Assembly: GCA_013813715.1 (NCBI GenBank)
Contig: JACCRF010000121.1
Location: 48,604-112,603 of the forward strand
Direction of reading: 5' to 3'
DNA: 64,000 bases
From: Gemmatimonadaceae bacterium
GTDB taxonomy: Bacteria > Gemmatimonadota > Gemmatimonadetes > Gemmatimonadales > Gemmatimonadaceae
Below the pieces are notes generated by a model, which was given only the letters and a program-made list of their open reading frames with translations, made no database searches and was not told the origin of the DNA. Shown here one piece after another: positions 9,108 to 18,487 of the stretch. Within the stretch, counting starts at the first letter, position 1, and each line of letters starts with the position of its first letter. Made by a program: the position numbers and the translations under genes.

Positions 9108-10775
9108 ATGGATTTCGTCCTCGCGCTGCACAGCCACCTGCCCTACGTGCTGAATCACGGACGCTGGCCGCACGGCAGCGACTGGATATGCGAAGCCGCC
9201 GTGGACACCTACCTGCCACTGATCGACTCCCTGCAGGCGCTTGCGGACGAGGAGATCGCCGCGCCGGTGACGGTCGGCATCACACCGATCCTCGCGAACC
9301 AGTTGGCGAGCCCGGTCTTTGAGAGCGAGCTGCGACAATTTTTCGAGCAGCGGCTGGGAGCTTGCGACGAAGCCGAAGCAGAGATGCGCAACACCCCGGA
9401 CGCGCATCTGATTCCCGTCGTGGGCTACTGGCGCGATCGCCTCGAACGCCTCCTCTCGCTCCACGAGTCCCTCAACGGCAACATCTTGAGCGCGTTCAGG
9501 GATCTCGAAGAGAACGGACGGCTCGAGCTCATCACCTCGGCGGCGACGCACGGGTTCCTTCCACTGCTGGCGCGCGACGAGAGCATCCGCTTTCAACTGG
9601 CCGTCGGCCGGGACGAGCACGAACGCCTGTTCGGGCGGCGTGCGGCAGGCCTCTGGATGCCGGAATGCGCCTATCGGCCAGCGGGACCCTGGCAGCCGCT
9701 GCCAAGTGCTCGCGCCTATCGCCATCGCGACGGGCTGGAGACGTTTCTAATGGAGGGCGGCGTGCGATTCGTCTTCGTCGACGCGCACCTCGCAAAAGCT
9801 GGCCGGCCCCTTGGCGTTTACGGGGAGCTTCCGACGTCCCCGCACGAGCTGGTGCAGGCCCGGCAGCCGAGAGAGCCCCGCACGCCGCATTCGCCCTATC
9901 GGCCGTACTGGATAGGGGAGCACGGCCGCCGTCTCGCGCCACGCGCACTAATCCGCGACCCGCGCTCGTCGATGCAAGTCTGGTCGCGACACGGCGGATA
10001 TCCCGGTGACGGCGCCTATCTCGAGTTCCACAAAATCCGGCATCCCGGCGGCCTCAAGATGTGGCGCGTCACGTCGCCGACCGCCGGACTAGGCGCCAAG
10101 CTGGCGTACGAACCGGAGCTCGCGAGCAGCCAGGTGCTGCGCCACGCGACGCACTTCGCCAAGCTGCTCGGACGTGTCGGAGCAACGGTCCGGATGCAGG
10201 GCGGTGAGCTGATCGTCGCGCCATTCGACACCGAGCTGTTCGGGCATTGGTGGTTCGAGGGCGTCGACTTCGTCGAGGAGCTCTACCGGCAGATCGACCT
10301 GCAGGGCGAAGTTCGGCCGCTCACCGCCTCGTCGCACCTGGACAACGCCCGCTCGGACGACGCACTGCACCTTACCGCCGGCTCGTGGGGAAAGGACGGG
10401 GACTGGAGCATGTGGCTGAATCCCGAGACCGCGTGGACATGGGAGAAGCTCTGGCCGCTCGAGGAGGAGTTCTGGAGTCTGGCGCCCGAGGGCATCGGAC
10501 GGCCGGAGCTGCATTCTGTGCTGGCGCAAGCCGCGCGCGAGCTGCTCCTCGCCCAGTCGTCCGACTGGCAGTTTATCATCACCACCGGCGAGGCCGCGGA
10601 TTACGCCGAGGCGCGCATCAGTCTCCACATCGCGGACTGCGCAAAGCTCATGCACGGCCTGCGGGGCGGCGATGGCGATCTCGAGAGCGCGCAGCGGCTC
10701 GCAGGTGAGCTAGCGGTTCGCGACGCTGTCTTCCCCAACATTCTGGATTCTTTGAAGGCGTGTCTGAGCGCGTGA
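9108..10775 (+). CDS. 1,4-alpha-glucan branching enzyme, GH57 family
   Basis: A 555-residue GH57 protein starting directly with the beta-7-barrel mark MDFVLALHSHLPYVLNHG. The catalytic nucleophile motif is GLWMPECAY (Glu186) and the acid/base motif is APFDTELFGHWWFEG (Asp374). Both positions match the characterised Thermococcus and Thermus GH57 branching enzymes (Glu about 183, Asp about 354). The C-terminal helical region (about 430-555) carries the W-x-K-x-G-x-W-x-x-W pattern (AGSWGKDGDWSMWLNPETAW) seen in those enzymes. It would introduce alpha-1,6 branches and replaces the usual GH13 GlgB. The ATG at 9108 is preceded by AAGGAG. It overlaps the next gene by four bases if that starts at 10772. 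Confidence 0.92.
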   Translation: MDFVLALHSHLPYVLNHGRWPHGSDWICEAAVDTYLPLIDSLQALADEEIAAPVTVGITPILANQLASPVFESELRQFFEQRLGACDEAEAEMRNTPDAHLIPVVGYWRDRLERLLSLHESLNGNILSAFRDLEENGRLELITSAATHGFLPLLARDESIRFQLAVGRDEHERLFGRRAAGLWMPECAYRPAGPWQPLPSARAYRHRDGLETFLMEGGVRFVFVDAHLAKAGRPLGVYGELPTSPHELVQARQPREPRTPHSPYRPYWIGEHGRRLAPRALIRDPRSSMQVWSRHGGYPGDGAYLEFHKIRHPGGLKMWRVTSPTAGLGAKLAYEPELASSQVLRHATHFAKLLGRVGATVRMQGGELIVAPFDTELFGHWWFEGVDFVEELYRQIDLQGEVRPLTASSHLDNARSDDALHLTAGSWGKDGDWSMWLNPETAWTWEKLWPLEEEFWSLAPEGIGRPELHSVLAQAARELLLAQSSDWQFIITTGEAADYAEARISLHIADCAKLMHGLRGGDGDLESAQRLAGELAVRDAVFPNILDSLKACLSA

Positions 10776-12247
10776 CGCGATCGGTGGTGGTGCACGGCCA
10801 CTTTTACCAACCGCCTCGCGAGAAGCCCTGGACCGGATTGGTTGACCGCGAGCCGACTGCCGCCCCGTTTCACGACTGGAACCGGCGCATCGAGAGCGAG
10901 TGCTACGCGCCGATGGCGAACGCGCGCGTGCTCGACACCAACGGAAACATTGAGCACCGGGACAACCTGTACGCGGCGATGAGCTTCGACGTCGGGCCGA
11001 CGCTCTTTGAGTGGATGGAGACGAGCGCACCGGTGACCTACCGCGCCATCCTGGAGGCGGATCGGATCAGCGCGGCGAGGCTGGGACACGGCAACGCGAT
11101 CGCAATGCCATATCACCATACAATTCTTCCACTGGCATCGCGGCGCGACAAGGTGACAGAGGTGCGGTGGGGGATCGCCGACTTCCGGCGCCGCTTCGGG
11201 CGCGAGCCGGAAGGCATGTGGCTGCCTGAAACGGCGGTCGACGAGGAGACGCTCGAGGTGATTGCGGAAGCGGGCATCCGCTTCACCGTTCTCGCGCCGC
11301 ATCAGGTGGAGCCCCCTTCTCCCAACGGGCTGCCGCTGCGCTTCCGCGCCGGCAAGGGGCGGGAAATTGCACTCTGCGTCTACAACGGTGTGCTCTCCGG
11401 CGAAATCGCCTTTGGCCGCCTGCTCGCGGACGGCGCGCGGCTCGCGAGTCGCCTGGCGCCTGCCGAGTCTCCCGCCGCGGGCGCGTCTCCAACTGGTGCC
11501 GTCGCCATCACCGCAGCCGCCCTGGATGGAGAGACCTTCGGGCACCATCACCGCTTCGGCGAAATGGCGCTCGCCCGCGCATTCCGGATTGTCGCCGAGC
11601 GCGAAGACGTCCGGATCGAGAACTTCGCCTCGTTCCTCGCCAGGAATCCGCCGCGCAACGATGCGGTGCTGGTCTCGCCAAGCTCGTGGAGCTGCTTGCA
11701 CGGAATCGAGCGGTGGCGGTCGGAGTGCGGCTGCCGAATGACATTGAGTAAGCCCACGAGCCAGGCGTGGCGCGGCGCGCTCCGGGAGGGGCTCGGGTGG
11801 CTGGCGGGCGAGCTGCACCAGGTATTCGCGCGCGAAGGACGGGAGGTCTTCTCCGTCGATCCATGGCAGGTGCGGGACGGCTACGGCGAGGTGATGGGCT
11901 CCTCGGCGGCCACCGTGCGAGCATTCGTGGCAGACTCCGTCATGCGGCCCGTTGATGACGCGCGCATCGAGCGCGCGGCCGAGCTGCTCGAGCTCGAGCG
12001 CGGCGCGCTCCGCATGTTCACCTCGTGTGCATGGTTCTTCGACGATCTGGCTCGAATCGAGACGATCCAGGTGCTCCGCTACGCAGCGTTCGCGATCGAG
12101 CTATCGGGTGACGCCGCGCGGCTTGAAGACGGCCTGCTCGCCCGCATTGGCGACGCCACGAGCAACGATGTCGCCGAGGGTACCGGGCGGGACATCTGGC
12201 GGACGAAGGTGAAGCCACGGCATCCGGCGTCCTCCCGCCACGCATGA
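10772..12247 (+). CDS. GH57-like glycosidase with DUF3536
   Basis: A 491-residue protein with the GH57 opening VVVHGHFYQPPREKPWTG, a nucleophile-type motif EGMWLPETAVD (Glu153) and a long C-terminal part of the DUF3536 type (FTSCAWFFDDLARIETIQ). DUF3536 proteins are commonly encoded beside glucan enzymes, but I know of no firmly established reaction for them. Context suggests hydrolysis or transglycosylation of alpha-glucan. The GTG at 10772 forms a GTGA overlap with the branching-enzyme stop and has GAAGG upstream; a GTG at 10760 is also in frame. The stop overlaps the next ATG by four bases, so translational coupling is likely. Confidence 0.85.
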   Translation: MTRSVVVHGHFYQPPREKPWTGLVDREPTAAPFHDWNRRIESECYAPMANARVLDTNGNIEHRDNLYAAMSFDVGPTLFEWMETSAPVTYRAILEADRISAARLGHGNAIAMPYHHTILPLASRRDKVTEVRWGIADFRRRFGREPEGMWLPETAVDEETLEVIAEAGIRFTVLAPHQVEPPSPNGLPLRFRAGKGREIALCVYNGVLSGEIAFGRLLADGARLASRLAPAESPAAGASPTGAVAITAAALDGETFGHHHRFGEMALARAFRIVAEREDVRIENFASFLARNPPRNDAVLVSPSSWSCLHGIERWRSECGCRMTLSKPTSQAWRGALREGLGWLAGELHQVFAREGREVFSVDPWQVRDGYGEVMGSSAATVRAFVADSVMRPVDDARIERAAELLELERGALRMFTSCAWFFDDLARIETIQVLRYAAFAIELSGDAARLEDGLLARIGDATSNDVAEGTGRDIWRTKVKPRHPASSRHA

Positions 12248-14322
12248 CGCGACAGCTGGAAACTCCGGCGCAGCCCTCCCTCGCGAAGCCCCTGGCAGCC
12301 GTCAATCCGCTCCGGTTCGTGTTCGGCGTGCACCAGCATCAGCCCGTCGGCAATTTCGGTTTCGTCTTCGAGGAGCACACTCGCGACGTGTACCGGCCGC
12401 TGCTCGAGCGACTCGTGGAACGGGAATTCTTCCCCATCGTCATGCATCTTTCGGGGCCGTTGCTCGACTGGCTGGAGTCGAGCCACAGCAGTTATCTCGA
12501 TCTCGTCGGTGAACTGGCGGCGGCAGGAAAGGTGGAGCTGCTGCTCTCGGGCTACTACGAGCCCGTGCTCGCGGCGCTGCCGCGTGACGACCGTGTCGAG
12601 CAGATACTCTGGATGCACGAGGCGCTCGAGTCGCGCTTCGGCGTCGACGCCACCGGCCTCTGGCTCACCGAGCGCGTCTGGGAGCCGGAGCTCGCCGCCG
12701 ATCTCGCCGACGCGGGCGTTCGCTACGTACTCGTGGACGACCGTCACTTTCTCGTGAGCGGATTTCAGCGCGAGCAACTCCACGTCCCCTGGCGCACCGA
12801 GAGCGACGGCAAGCAGGTCGACGTGCTCACGATCGACGAGCGGCTCCGCTACCTGATTCCCTTTCGGCCGCCGGTCGAGATCGCGGCTTACGTGCGCGAT
12901 CTTCGCGAAGCAGGCCAGCCGCTCGCGATCTTTGCCGATGACGGCGAGAAATTCGGAGGCTGGCCGGGCACGCGCGAATGGGTGTACGAGAAGGGCTGGC
13001 TCCGTGACTTCCTGAACGTAATGGAGCGGATGGTGGCGGCGGGCGAGATCGTGATGAGCACCTGTGCCGATGCGATTCAGGCGGTTCGGCCGGGCGGTCT
13101 GGCGTACCTGCCCACTGCTGCCTACCGGGAGATGGAAGCCTGGTCGCTGCCCGCAGTTGCCGCGACGAGACTCGGCGCGCTCGAGACGGAACTCGGTACT
13201 GAGCGCGTATCCGGGCGCGACGGCGCTTTCGTGCGGGGCGGGCACTGGCGCAACTTCCTCGTCAAGTATCCGGAGTCGAACCGCGCACACAAGAAAATGA
13301 TGGCGCTCTCGGCGCTCTGTCGCAGGCGCGGCGACCCGCCGGAAGCGCGGCGCGCCATCGGCCGCGCCCAGTGCAACGACGCATCGTGGCACGGAGTGTT
13401 CGGCGGCCTCTATCTCCCGCACCTGCGCGAGGCGGTGTGGCTGAATCTCTCGCGCGCCGAAGCGGAGCTGCGTGCGGGCGAGAGCCTGACCGCGGAGACG
13501 CTGGACTTCGACGCTGACGGCAGCGACGAAGTGTGGGTTCATTCCGCGCGCTTCTCGGCCGTCGTGTCACCCGCTCGCGGCGGCGCTCTCATAGAATACA
13601 CGATTTTCCGGACCGGGGTCAACTACGCCGACGTTCTGACGCGGCGCCGCGAAGCTTATCATGACACGGCGCTCGCCGAAGCCGCGCGCGCGGTGAAGGT
13701 CGCTCAAGCCACGGCCTCCAGGGTCGACTCGGCACGTGTCGTTGCCGGGACAGCCAGGACGGCCGATGGCTCACGTGAGAGCGCCGACCTGTCGCACGCC
13801 GATACCGGCGGCGTGGCGAGCATTCACGACCTCGAGGGGTCGATGTCGCTCGTCGAGCGGCCGGCGGTCGATCTCGACGACCGGGCGCTGTTCGTCGATC
13901 GCGTACTGGGCGCGGAAGTGACGGCCGACCAGCACGCACGGGCGTCCTACACTCCGATCAAGAGCTGGGCGCGTGCTTTACTCGAGTTCGAGGTGATACA
14001 GGAGCGCGACGCGGTGGAGGTCGTCTGCGCCGGCGACGGTCTCACAAAACACATTCGCTTTGCCGAGGATGGCTCGATCACCGTTTCGTGGCGTTGGAAT
14101 CATTCGGCATTCGAAGCCGGCACCCGCTTCGCCTCGGAGATCTCGCTCTTCCACCCTTTGGAGCTCGAGGCGGCGCCGACCGCGACTCGCTGGGTGGCGC
14201 CTGTCGAAACGGTCGCGAAATCCGAGAAGGGACTCGACCGGACGGTTCAGGGAGAGTCGGTCACTCTACTGTGGAATGCCTCGCTCGGAGGCGCGACCCT
14301 CGGAGTTCGTCCGATTCCGTGA
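12244..14322 (+). CDS. 4-alpha-glucanotransferase/alpha-amylase, GH57 family (DUF1925/DUF1926)
   Basis: A 692-residue enzyme. The GH57 barrel opens with FVFGVHQHQPVGNFG; the nucleophile motif is GLWLTERVWEPEL (Glu143) and the acid/base motif is IFADDGEKFGGWPG (Asp232/233), matching Thermococcus litoralis 4-alpha-glucanotransferase. The C-terminal beta-sandwich region (about 420-690) carries the DUF1925/DUF1926-like patches CNDASWHGVFGGLYLPHLR and VWVHSARFSAVVSP. Expected to move maltooligosaccharides between chains, making it the trimming or recycling partner of GlgA and GlgP. The ATG overlaps the preceding stop by four bases. Its last 62 bases overlap the convergent esterase gene in antisense, an unusually long tail-to-tail overlap. 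Confidence 0.9.
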   Translation: MTRQLETPAQPSLAKPLAAVNPLRFVFGVHQHQPVGNFGFVFEEHTRDVYRPLLERLVEREFFPIVMHLSGPLLDWLESSHSSYLDLVGELAAAGKVELLLSGYYEPVLAALPRDDRVEQILWMHEALESRFGVDATGLWLTERVWEPELAADLADAGVRYVLVDDRHFLVSGFQREQLHVPWRTESDGKQVDVLTIDERLRYLIPFRPPVEIAAYVRDLREAGQPLAIFADDGEKFGGWPGTREWVYEKGWLRDFLNVMERMVAAGEIVMSTCADAIQAVRPGGLAYLPTAAYREMEAWSLPAVAATRLGALETELGTERVSGRDGAFVRGGHWRNFLVKYPESNRAHKKMMALSALCRRRGDPPEARRAIGRAQCNDASWHGVFGGLYLPHLREAVWLNLSRAEAELRAGESLTAETLDFDADGSDEVWVHSARFSAVVSPARGGALIEYTIFRTGVNYADVLTRRREAYHDTALAEAARAVKVAQATASRVDSARVVAGTARTADGSRESADLSHADTGGVASIHDLEGSMSLVERPAVDLDDRALFVDRVLGAEVTADQHARASYTPIKSWARALLEFEVIQERDAVEVVCAGDGLTKHIRFAEDGSITVSWRWNHSAFEAGTRFASEISLFHPLELEAAPTATRWVAPVETVAKSEKGLDRTVQGESVTLLWNASLGGATLGVRPIP

Positions 14323-15190
14323 CGTTTGCCGGGCTCGACGTAAACCTGGCCATCAGGCTGGCGAGCAATTCACCCCGCGCGAGCCCGGCGCCGCCCGGGA
14401 CGAGGAACGGTAGCGCATGCTGGAAGCGCCGCGCCCACGCCGCCTCATGGTGGCTTCCCTTCTCCTCTTCTACCCACATGAGATCGCGTTCGAGGCGATA
14501 GCCCTTCGCTTCAAGGACGTCGCGCAGACGCCGCGCGCTGGCGACGTGCCGCTCCCCCTCCATGGCACCCACGTCCAGGTAGAGCTTGCCAGGAGAAAAG
14601 TCAGCCTGTTCGATGAATGCGAAGGTGGCAGATTCCGTGAGCCACAGTGACGGGCTCATCACGCCCGCGAAGCCGAACACCCTGGCATGCCGGAAGAACG
14701 CGTACAGGCTGATCAGTCCGCCCATCGACGAGCCCACGATGCCCGTGTGCTGGCGGTCGGGGATCGTCAGGTACCGTGCGTCGATGAGGGGCTTTACAGT
14801 GTGGATGAGGAAGTCGAGATAGAGATCCCCGCGTCCGGGGCCGAGCTCGGGGTGATCGAAGGGGGAGTACTCCGCGAGCCGCTCGTGCCCCATGTTCGGG
14901 ATGCCGACCACGATCGCATCCAGCCCTTCGAGGCTCGCCTCGGCCATCGCCATATCGACGTTCCAGCAGCCCGAGAAGCTCGTGGCCGGATCGAACAGGT
15001 TCTGGCCATCGTGCATGTAGATCACAGGATAGCGACGCTTCCTCGCTCCGTATTCGCCCGGCAGCGAGACTAGCAGGTCTCGCTCGTTGTGGAGCTCAGG
15101 GCTGTAAACGGCGCTGATCCGCTCGATCGTGCCGAACGGAGCCTTGGAGCGTGCGCGTCGGCGGCGCAGGTAACTACGTAGTGAGGTCAC
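14261..15190 (-). CDS. Alpha/beta hydrolase, enterochelin-esterase-like (COG2819 type)
   Basis: A 309-residue cytoplasmic hydrolase and the last gene of the eight-gene minus-strand operon. Marks are RYPVIYMHDGQNLFD, the nucleophile elbow HTGIVGSSMGGLISLYAF (Ser in G-S-S-M-G-G), VMSPSLWL, and a late Asp/His region ending GSHHEAAWARRFQHALPFL. Family members cleave ester or amide bonds of siderophores and peptides. In this setting a role in releasing or trimming the operon's product is plausible but inferred. It follows an ATP-grasp gene by six bases. The C-terminus runs 62 bases into the convergent glucanotransferase gene; the last 30 residues are Arg/Ser rich and may be an extension. Confidence 0.87.
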   Translation of the reverse strand: MTSLRSYLRRRRARSKAPFGTIERISAVYSPELHNERDLLVSLPGEYGARKRRYPVIYMHDGQNLFDPATSFSGCWNVDMAMAEASLEGLDAIVVGIPNMGHERLAEYSPFDHPELGPGRGDLYLDFLIHTVKPLIDARYLTIPDRQHTGIVGSSMGGLISLYAFFRHARVFGFAGVMSPSLWLTESATFAFIEQADFSPGKLYLDVGAMEGERHVASARRLRDVLEAKGYRLERDLMWVEEEKGSHHEAAWARRFQHALPFLVPGGAGLARGELLASLMARFTSSPANVTESDELRGSRLRARHSTVE

Positions 15191-15196
15191 GACAGT

Positions 15197-16453
15197 TCAG
15201 CCGGCGTACAAGTGCAGGTCGGTCCCTACCGCGTCGGCGATGTCCATCGTGGTTTGAAGGTCAGGGTGACGCACGCACACGTACCCGTCGGAGAGGAGCG
15301 TCTGCACCCAGTTCCTGCGCGGCGCGCCGATTGGCAGAAGGTCGACGTGCACGATGTGCGGTCCGTAACGCGCTCTCAGGCTGTCCATGCCTTCGATGCG
15401 CTGAATCCGTCCCGTCCCCTGCGCGCGCTTGAAGACGTTTGCGGTGTTGTACTTCCGCTCGGTGCTGACCGTGAAGCGACCGTGCACTTCGGCCTCCGCG
15501 TAGCCGCGGAAGAGATCGATATCGGAGACGAAGTTCATCAAGTCGACAGTGCGCGCGCCGGCGGGCCGCGCGGCAATCTCGCCGAACACCACCTCGCCGT
15601 CGGTCTTTCTGTACCACTCCATGTGCGTGAAGCCGGTCTTGAATTCCAGCGCCTCGAGCACCGCGCGCCCCATCTCAATGCCATCGGCCAGATTGGGCGC
15701 GTCCATGTCGCGCAGGCAGAGCGTCTGAGGGCTGATCCACTCCACGCTACGCCCGACGAGTGGCCGCGGCCGGTAGTATCCGATGTTGGAATACACGATC
15801 CTCCCATCGATGCAGATCGTGTCGTAGGTGTACTCCTCGCCGTCGATGAACTCCTCGACGTTAACCTCTTCGATGTGACCCAATCGCGAGACCGCGGTTT
15901 TCAGCTCGGCCGCGGTATCCGCGCGGTAAGTGTCCATCGAGCCGGCGCCGGAGATCGGCTTGATGATGATCGGGTAACCGATCTTCTTCGCGGCCGCGCG
16001 CACCGCCTTGGCGCTCGTCGCCGACTCGTGCTTCGGAGTCCGTATCCCTGCCGTCGCGACCTTTTCCTTCATGATGTCCTTGTTGCGGAACGGCAGGCAC
16101 TCCTCGACGGTCATGCCGCCCGCGCCGAGCTCCTCGCGCAGCCGCGCTGCCAGCAGCACGCCCGGCTCCCAGAGGCAGATCACACGGTCGATCCGTTTCC
16201 CCCTCGCCCACTGCCCGGCTGCCTTCGCGACGCCATCCTCGTCCTGGAGGCTGGGCACCCTCACATAGGCCGCGAGATGCTGCCTCGCCATAGGCGGAAC
16301 GTCTCCCTCAGGCTGGTCGCCGACGCCGATGACGGCGGCGCCCTCCAGTGCGAGCCCGCGCACGAAAAATGGCATCTCATCCGGATAGCCCGGTGCAATC
16401 ATCATGACGTTCATCGTCCACTCAGTTCGCAGATGCGTGGCAGGGCGCTTCAT
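15197..16453 (-). CDS. ATP-grasp ligase (tandem paralogue B)
   Basis: A 418-residue ATP-grasp protein. The Rossmann-like N domain (MNVMMIAPGYPDEMPFFVRG) is followed by the ATP-binding lysine patch IGYPIIIKPISGAGSMDTYR, the adenine-contact strand VNVEEFIDGEEYTYDTI and the Mg-binding strand VVFGEIAARPAGARTVDLMN. Such enzymes activate a carboxylate as acyl phosphate and join it to an amine. It is clearly paralogous to the next gene upstream (16450-17670): both share G-F-x-H-M-E-W-x-R-x-x-D-G, E-x-A-A-R-P-x-G-A and the C-terminal G-x-G-x-I-x-R-x-x-G pattern. The start at 16453 gives a 4-nt ATGA overlap with that gene; Met14 (16414) is an alternative. Substrates unknown. Confidence 0.88.
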   Translation of the reverse strand: MKRPATHLRTEWTMNVMMIAPGYPDEMPFFVRGLALEGAAVIGVGDQPEGDVPPMARQHLAAYVRVPSLQDEDGVAKAAGQWARGKRIDRVICLWEPGVLLAARLREELGAGGMTVEECLPFRNKDIMKEKVATAGIRTPKHESATSAKAVRAAAKKIGYPIIIKPISGAGSMDTYRADTAAELKTAVSRLGHIEEVNVEEFIDGEEYTYDTICIDGRIVYSNIGYYRPRPLVGRSVEWISPQTLCLRDMDAPNLADGIEMGRAVLEALEFKTGFTHMEWYRKTDGEVVFGEIAARPAGARTVDLMNFVSDIDLFRGYAEAEVHGRFTVSTERKYNTANVFKRAQGTGRIQRIEGMDSLRARYGPHIVHVDLLPIGAPRRNWVQTLLSDGYVCVRHPDLQTTMDIADAVGTDLHLYAG

Positions 16454-17670
16454 CCGAGCTCGACCTTCACAACCGAGATCAGCCGCTGCAGCGCCCGCAT
16501 CACCACCGCTGTTTCGGGATGGCGCAAAATAATGTAACCGTCACCCTCGTAGCTCGCGGCTGGAGCTTGCCCGGGAGTCGGAAGCTTCACGTCCACGACG
16601 AGCGACCCCATCTCGCGGCCGATCTGGTCGAGACCATGCACGCGCCGGATCTTTCCACTCCCCTGGCCGCGCAGGAAGGCCACTCCCACCGCGTACTTTC
16701 GCGTCGGCCGCTCGAAGGTGCCGAAAACCATCACCTCCGCCCACGCGCGGACGAAGTCGATGTCGTGCGCGCGCGAATTCAGCGTCGTGATTTGCGCACC
16801 CGGCGGGCGGGCCGCCACCTCGGAGATCGCGATCGTGCCGTCGCGGCGACGGAACCATTCCATGTGACTCAGCCCGGTCTCCATGCCCAGCACCTCGAGC
16901 GCGCGCGACCCCACCTGCCGGATGTCGTCGTACCGCGCGTCGTCGACCTCGCGAGGGCAGAGCACGCACCACTGGATCCACGGATTGCGCACGGCTTCGA
17001 GCGGCGTCGGGTAGTATTGCGTGAGCGAATGCCACACAGCGCGCCCGCCAATGGAGATCGTCTCCAGCGAGTACTCGTCGCCGGTGACGAACTCCTCGAT
17101 GAGCGCCGCGCGACCCGCCTGCGGAGCCGCTTTCGCGACGGCCTCGCGGAGTGACGCCTCGTCGTCGGCGCGGAACGTCGAGATAGCGCCCGCGCCGGCT
17201 GGCGGCTTGACCACTACCGGAAAGCCGATCTTCCGCGCGAACGCGACCGCGTCGTCGGCCGTTTCGACGAGGCTGTGCTTCGCGCACGGCAGACCCGCCG
17301 CACGCAGGGCGTCCTTCATTTCGGCCTTATCCCGAAAGCGACGCGCGACTGCGGCGCGCATTCCGCTGATGCCCATCTTCTCACGAACCTCGGCGAGCGG
17401 AACTTGCAGCTGCTCGTAGGCACCGAAGAGGCAGTCGATCTGACCGAGGCGGCGCGTCAGCTCTTCGGCCGCCCACGACAACTGCCCCGCATCGAGCACA
17501 TCGTCAACCCGCCAGTGGCCGGCCACCATCGCCGCCAGCGGCGGCGACAGCTTCTCGGCGTAATCCTGTGTGATGACGCCGAGCCGGACATCAGGCAGAC
17601 TTCCCACTGCTTCGATCATGCGCGACGCATTCTCGGACAAAATGGGCGCTACGAAAACCGCGATGGGCAT
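16450..17670 (-). CDS. ATP-grasp ligase (tandem paralogue A)
   Basis: A 406-residue ATP-grasp protein, sister of the downstream gene. The N-terminal domain MPIAVFVAPILSENASRMIE is followed by IGFPVVVKPPAGAGAISTFR (ATP-binding Lys), ALIEEFVTGDEYSLETI, LSHMEWFRRRDGTIAISEVA and ARPPGAQITTLN. The patch KYAVGVAFLRGQGSGKIRRV parallels the sister gene. Two adjacent paralogues suggest two successive, related ligation steps, or one each for two substrates; this is inference. It lies seven bases after the esterase gene in the operon and overlaps the next gene by four bases. Confidence 0.88.
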   Translation of the reverse strand: MPIAVFVAPILSENASRMIEAVGSLPDVRLGVITQDYAEKLSPPLAAMVAGHWRVDDVLDAGQLSWAAEELTRRLGQIDCLFGAYEQLQVPLAEVREKMGISGMRAAVARRFRDKAEMKDALRAAGLPCAKHSLVETADDAVAFARKIGFPVVVKPPAGAGAISTFRADDEASLREAVAKAAPQAGRAALIEEFVTGDEYSLETISIGGRAVWHSLTQYYPTPLEAVRNPWIQWCVLCPREVDDARYDDIRQVGSRALEVLGMETGLSHMEWFRRRDGTIAISEVAARPPGAQITTLNSRAHDIDFVRAWAEVMVFGTFERPTRKYAVGVAFLRGQGSGKIRRVHGLDQIGREMGSLVVDVKLPTPGQAPAASYEGDGYIILRHPETAVVMRALQRLISVVKVELG

Positions 17671-17677
17671 CAGTCCA

Positions 17678-18436
17678 CTAGTAACCGAGCTTGTCGATGA
17701 AGTGCGGCAGCATTCTCCGCCACCACGGCCAGTCGTGGTTCACATCATGGCCCCAGAGATCGAGCCAGTGCGGGATCGCCTTCCGGTTCAGGATCGCCGA
17801 GAGATTCCGCGACGCGTCGGGCGCTTCGTAGGCACCCTGGCCAGTCGCGATCACTATCCGGCTGTGGTGCTGGAGCGTGCGCAGCGCCGCGCCCGAGAGC
17901 CCCGGCAGATACCAGGCTGGGTTGTTGAAGAAGCAGTTTTCGTCCGAGTAACCGCGCAGGTAGGAGGGGCCGAGATCGTAGAAGCCGCTCATCCCGATCA
18001 GCGTGTCGAACAGGTCGGGGCGGCGGAAGAACGCGTTGGCGGCGTGGAAAGCGCCGAAGCTGGCGCCTGTGGTGGCGATCCGCTCCGACCTGTTGCCCAC
18101 AGCAGCACGGATAAAGGGGACGACCTCCTCCTCGACGTACCCTGAGTACAGCGCCTGCCGGCGGGCCTGCTCGCGCGGTGGGAGCGAGCGATCCATCCAC
18201 GCATATTGGTTGATGCTGTCGATGGAGAAGAGTTGGATCCGGCCCGCCATGATCGCGGGTTCCACGGCCTTCACGAGGAAGAAGCGCTCGTTCTCCAGGT
18301 AGTCGGCGGCTGCGGTCGGAAAGATCAGAACGGGCCGGCCCTGCGTGCCGTAGGTCACGATCGGCATCTGCAGGCCGAGCCTCGGGCTTCGCCAACCGTC
18401 GAGGCGACGCGGCAGGCTGTCGTCCACGAATTTCAA
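17678..18436 (-). CDS. Alpha/beta hydrolase, putative esterase
   Basis: A 252-residue cytoplasmic hydrolase. It starts MKFVDDSLPRRLDGWRSPRL, with GRPVLIFPTAAADYLENERF, the nucleophile elbow IATTGASFGAFHAANAFFRR (Ser in G-A-S-F-G-A), and the late His region LDLWGHDVNHDWPWWRRMLP. The GHDVNHDW signature is typical of a group of esterases often encoded beside ATP-grasp ligases. Within the operon it sits 51 bases downstream of the C26 hydrolase gene, the largest internal gap, and seven bases before ATP-grasp A. It may release product from a carrier or remove a protecting ester, which is inference. Confidence 0.87.
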   Translation of the reverse strand: MKFVDDSLPRRLDGWRSPRLGLQMPIVTYGTQGRPVLIFPTAAADYLENERFFLVKAVEPAIMAGRIQLFSIDSINQYAWMDRSLPPREQARRQALYSGYVEEEVVPFIRAAVGNRSERIATTGASFGAFHAANAFFRRPDLFDTLIGMSGFYDLGPSYLRGYSDENCFFNNPAWYLPGLSGAALRTLQHHSRIVIATGQGAYEAPDASRNLSAILNRKAIPHWLDLWGHDVNHDWPWWRRMLPHFIDKLGY

Positions 18437-18487
18437 TCTGTTCCCCTGATGGCGGTAATGCTCAGTGTACGGAAGCGCCCGACGACC

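Noticed and set aside
12079..13542. Minus-strand open frame (487 codons) opposite the GH57 glucanotransferase
   Set aside because: Complement of two well-supported GH57 genes and without family features.
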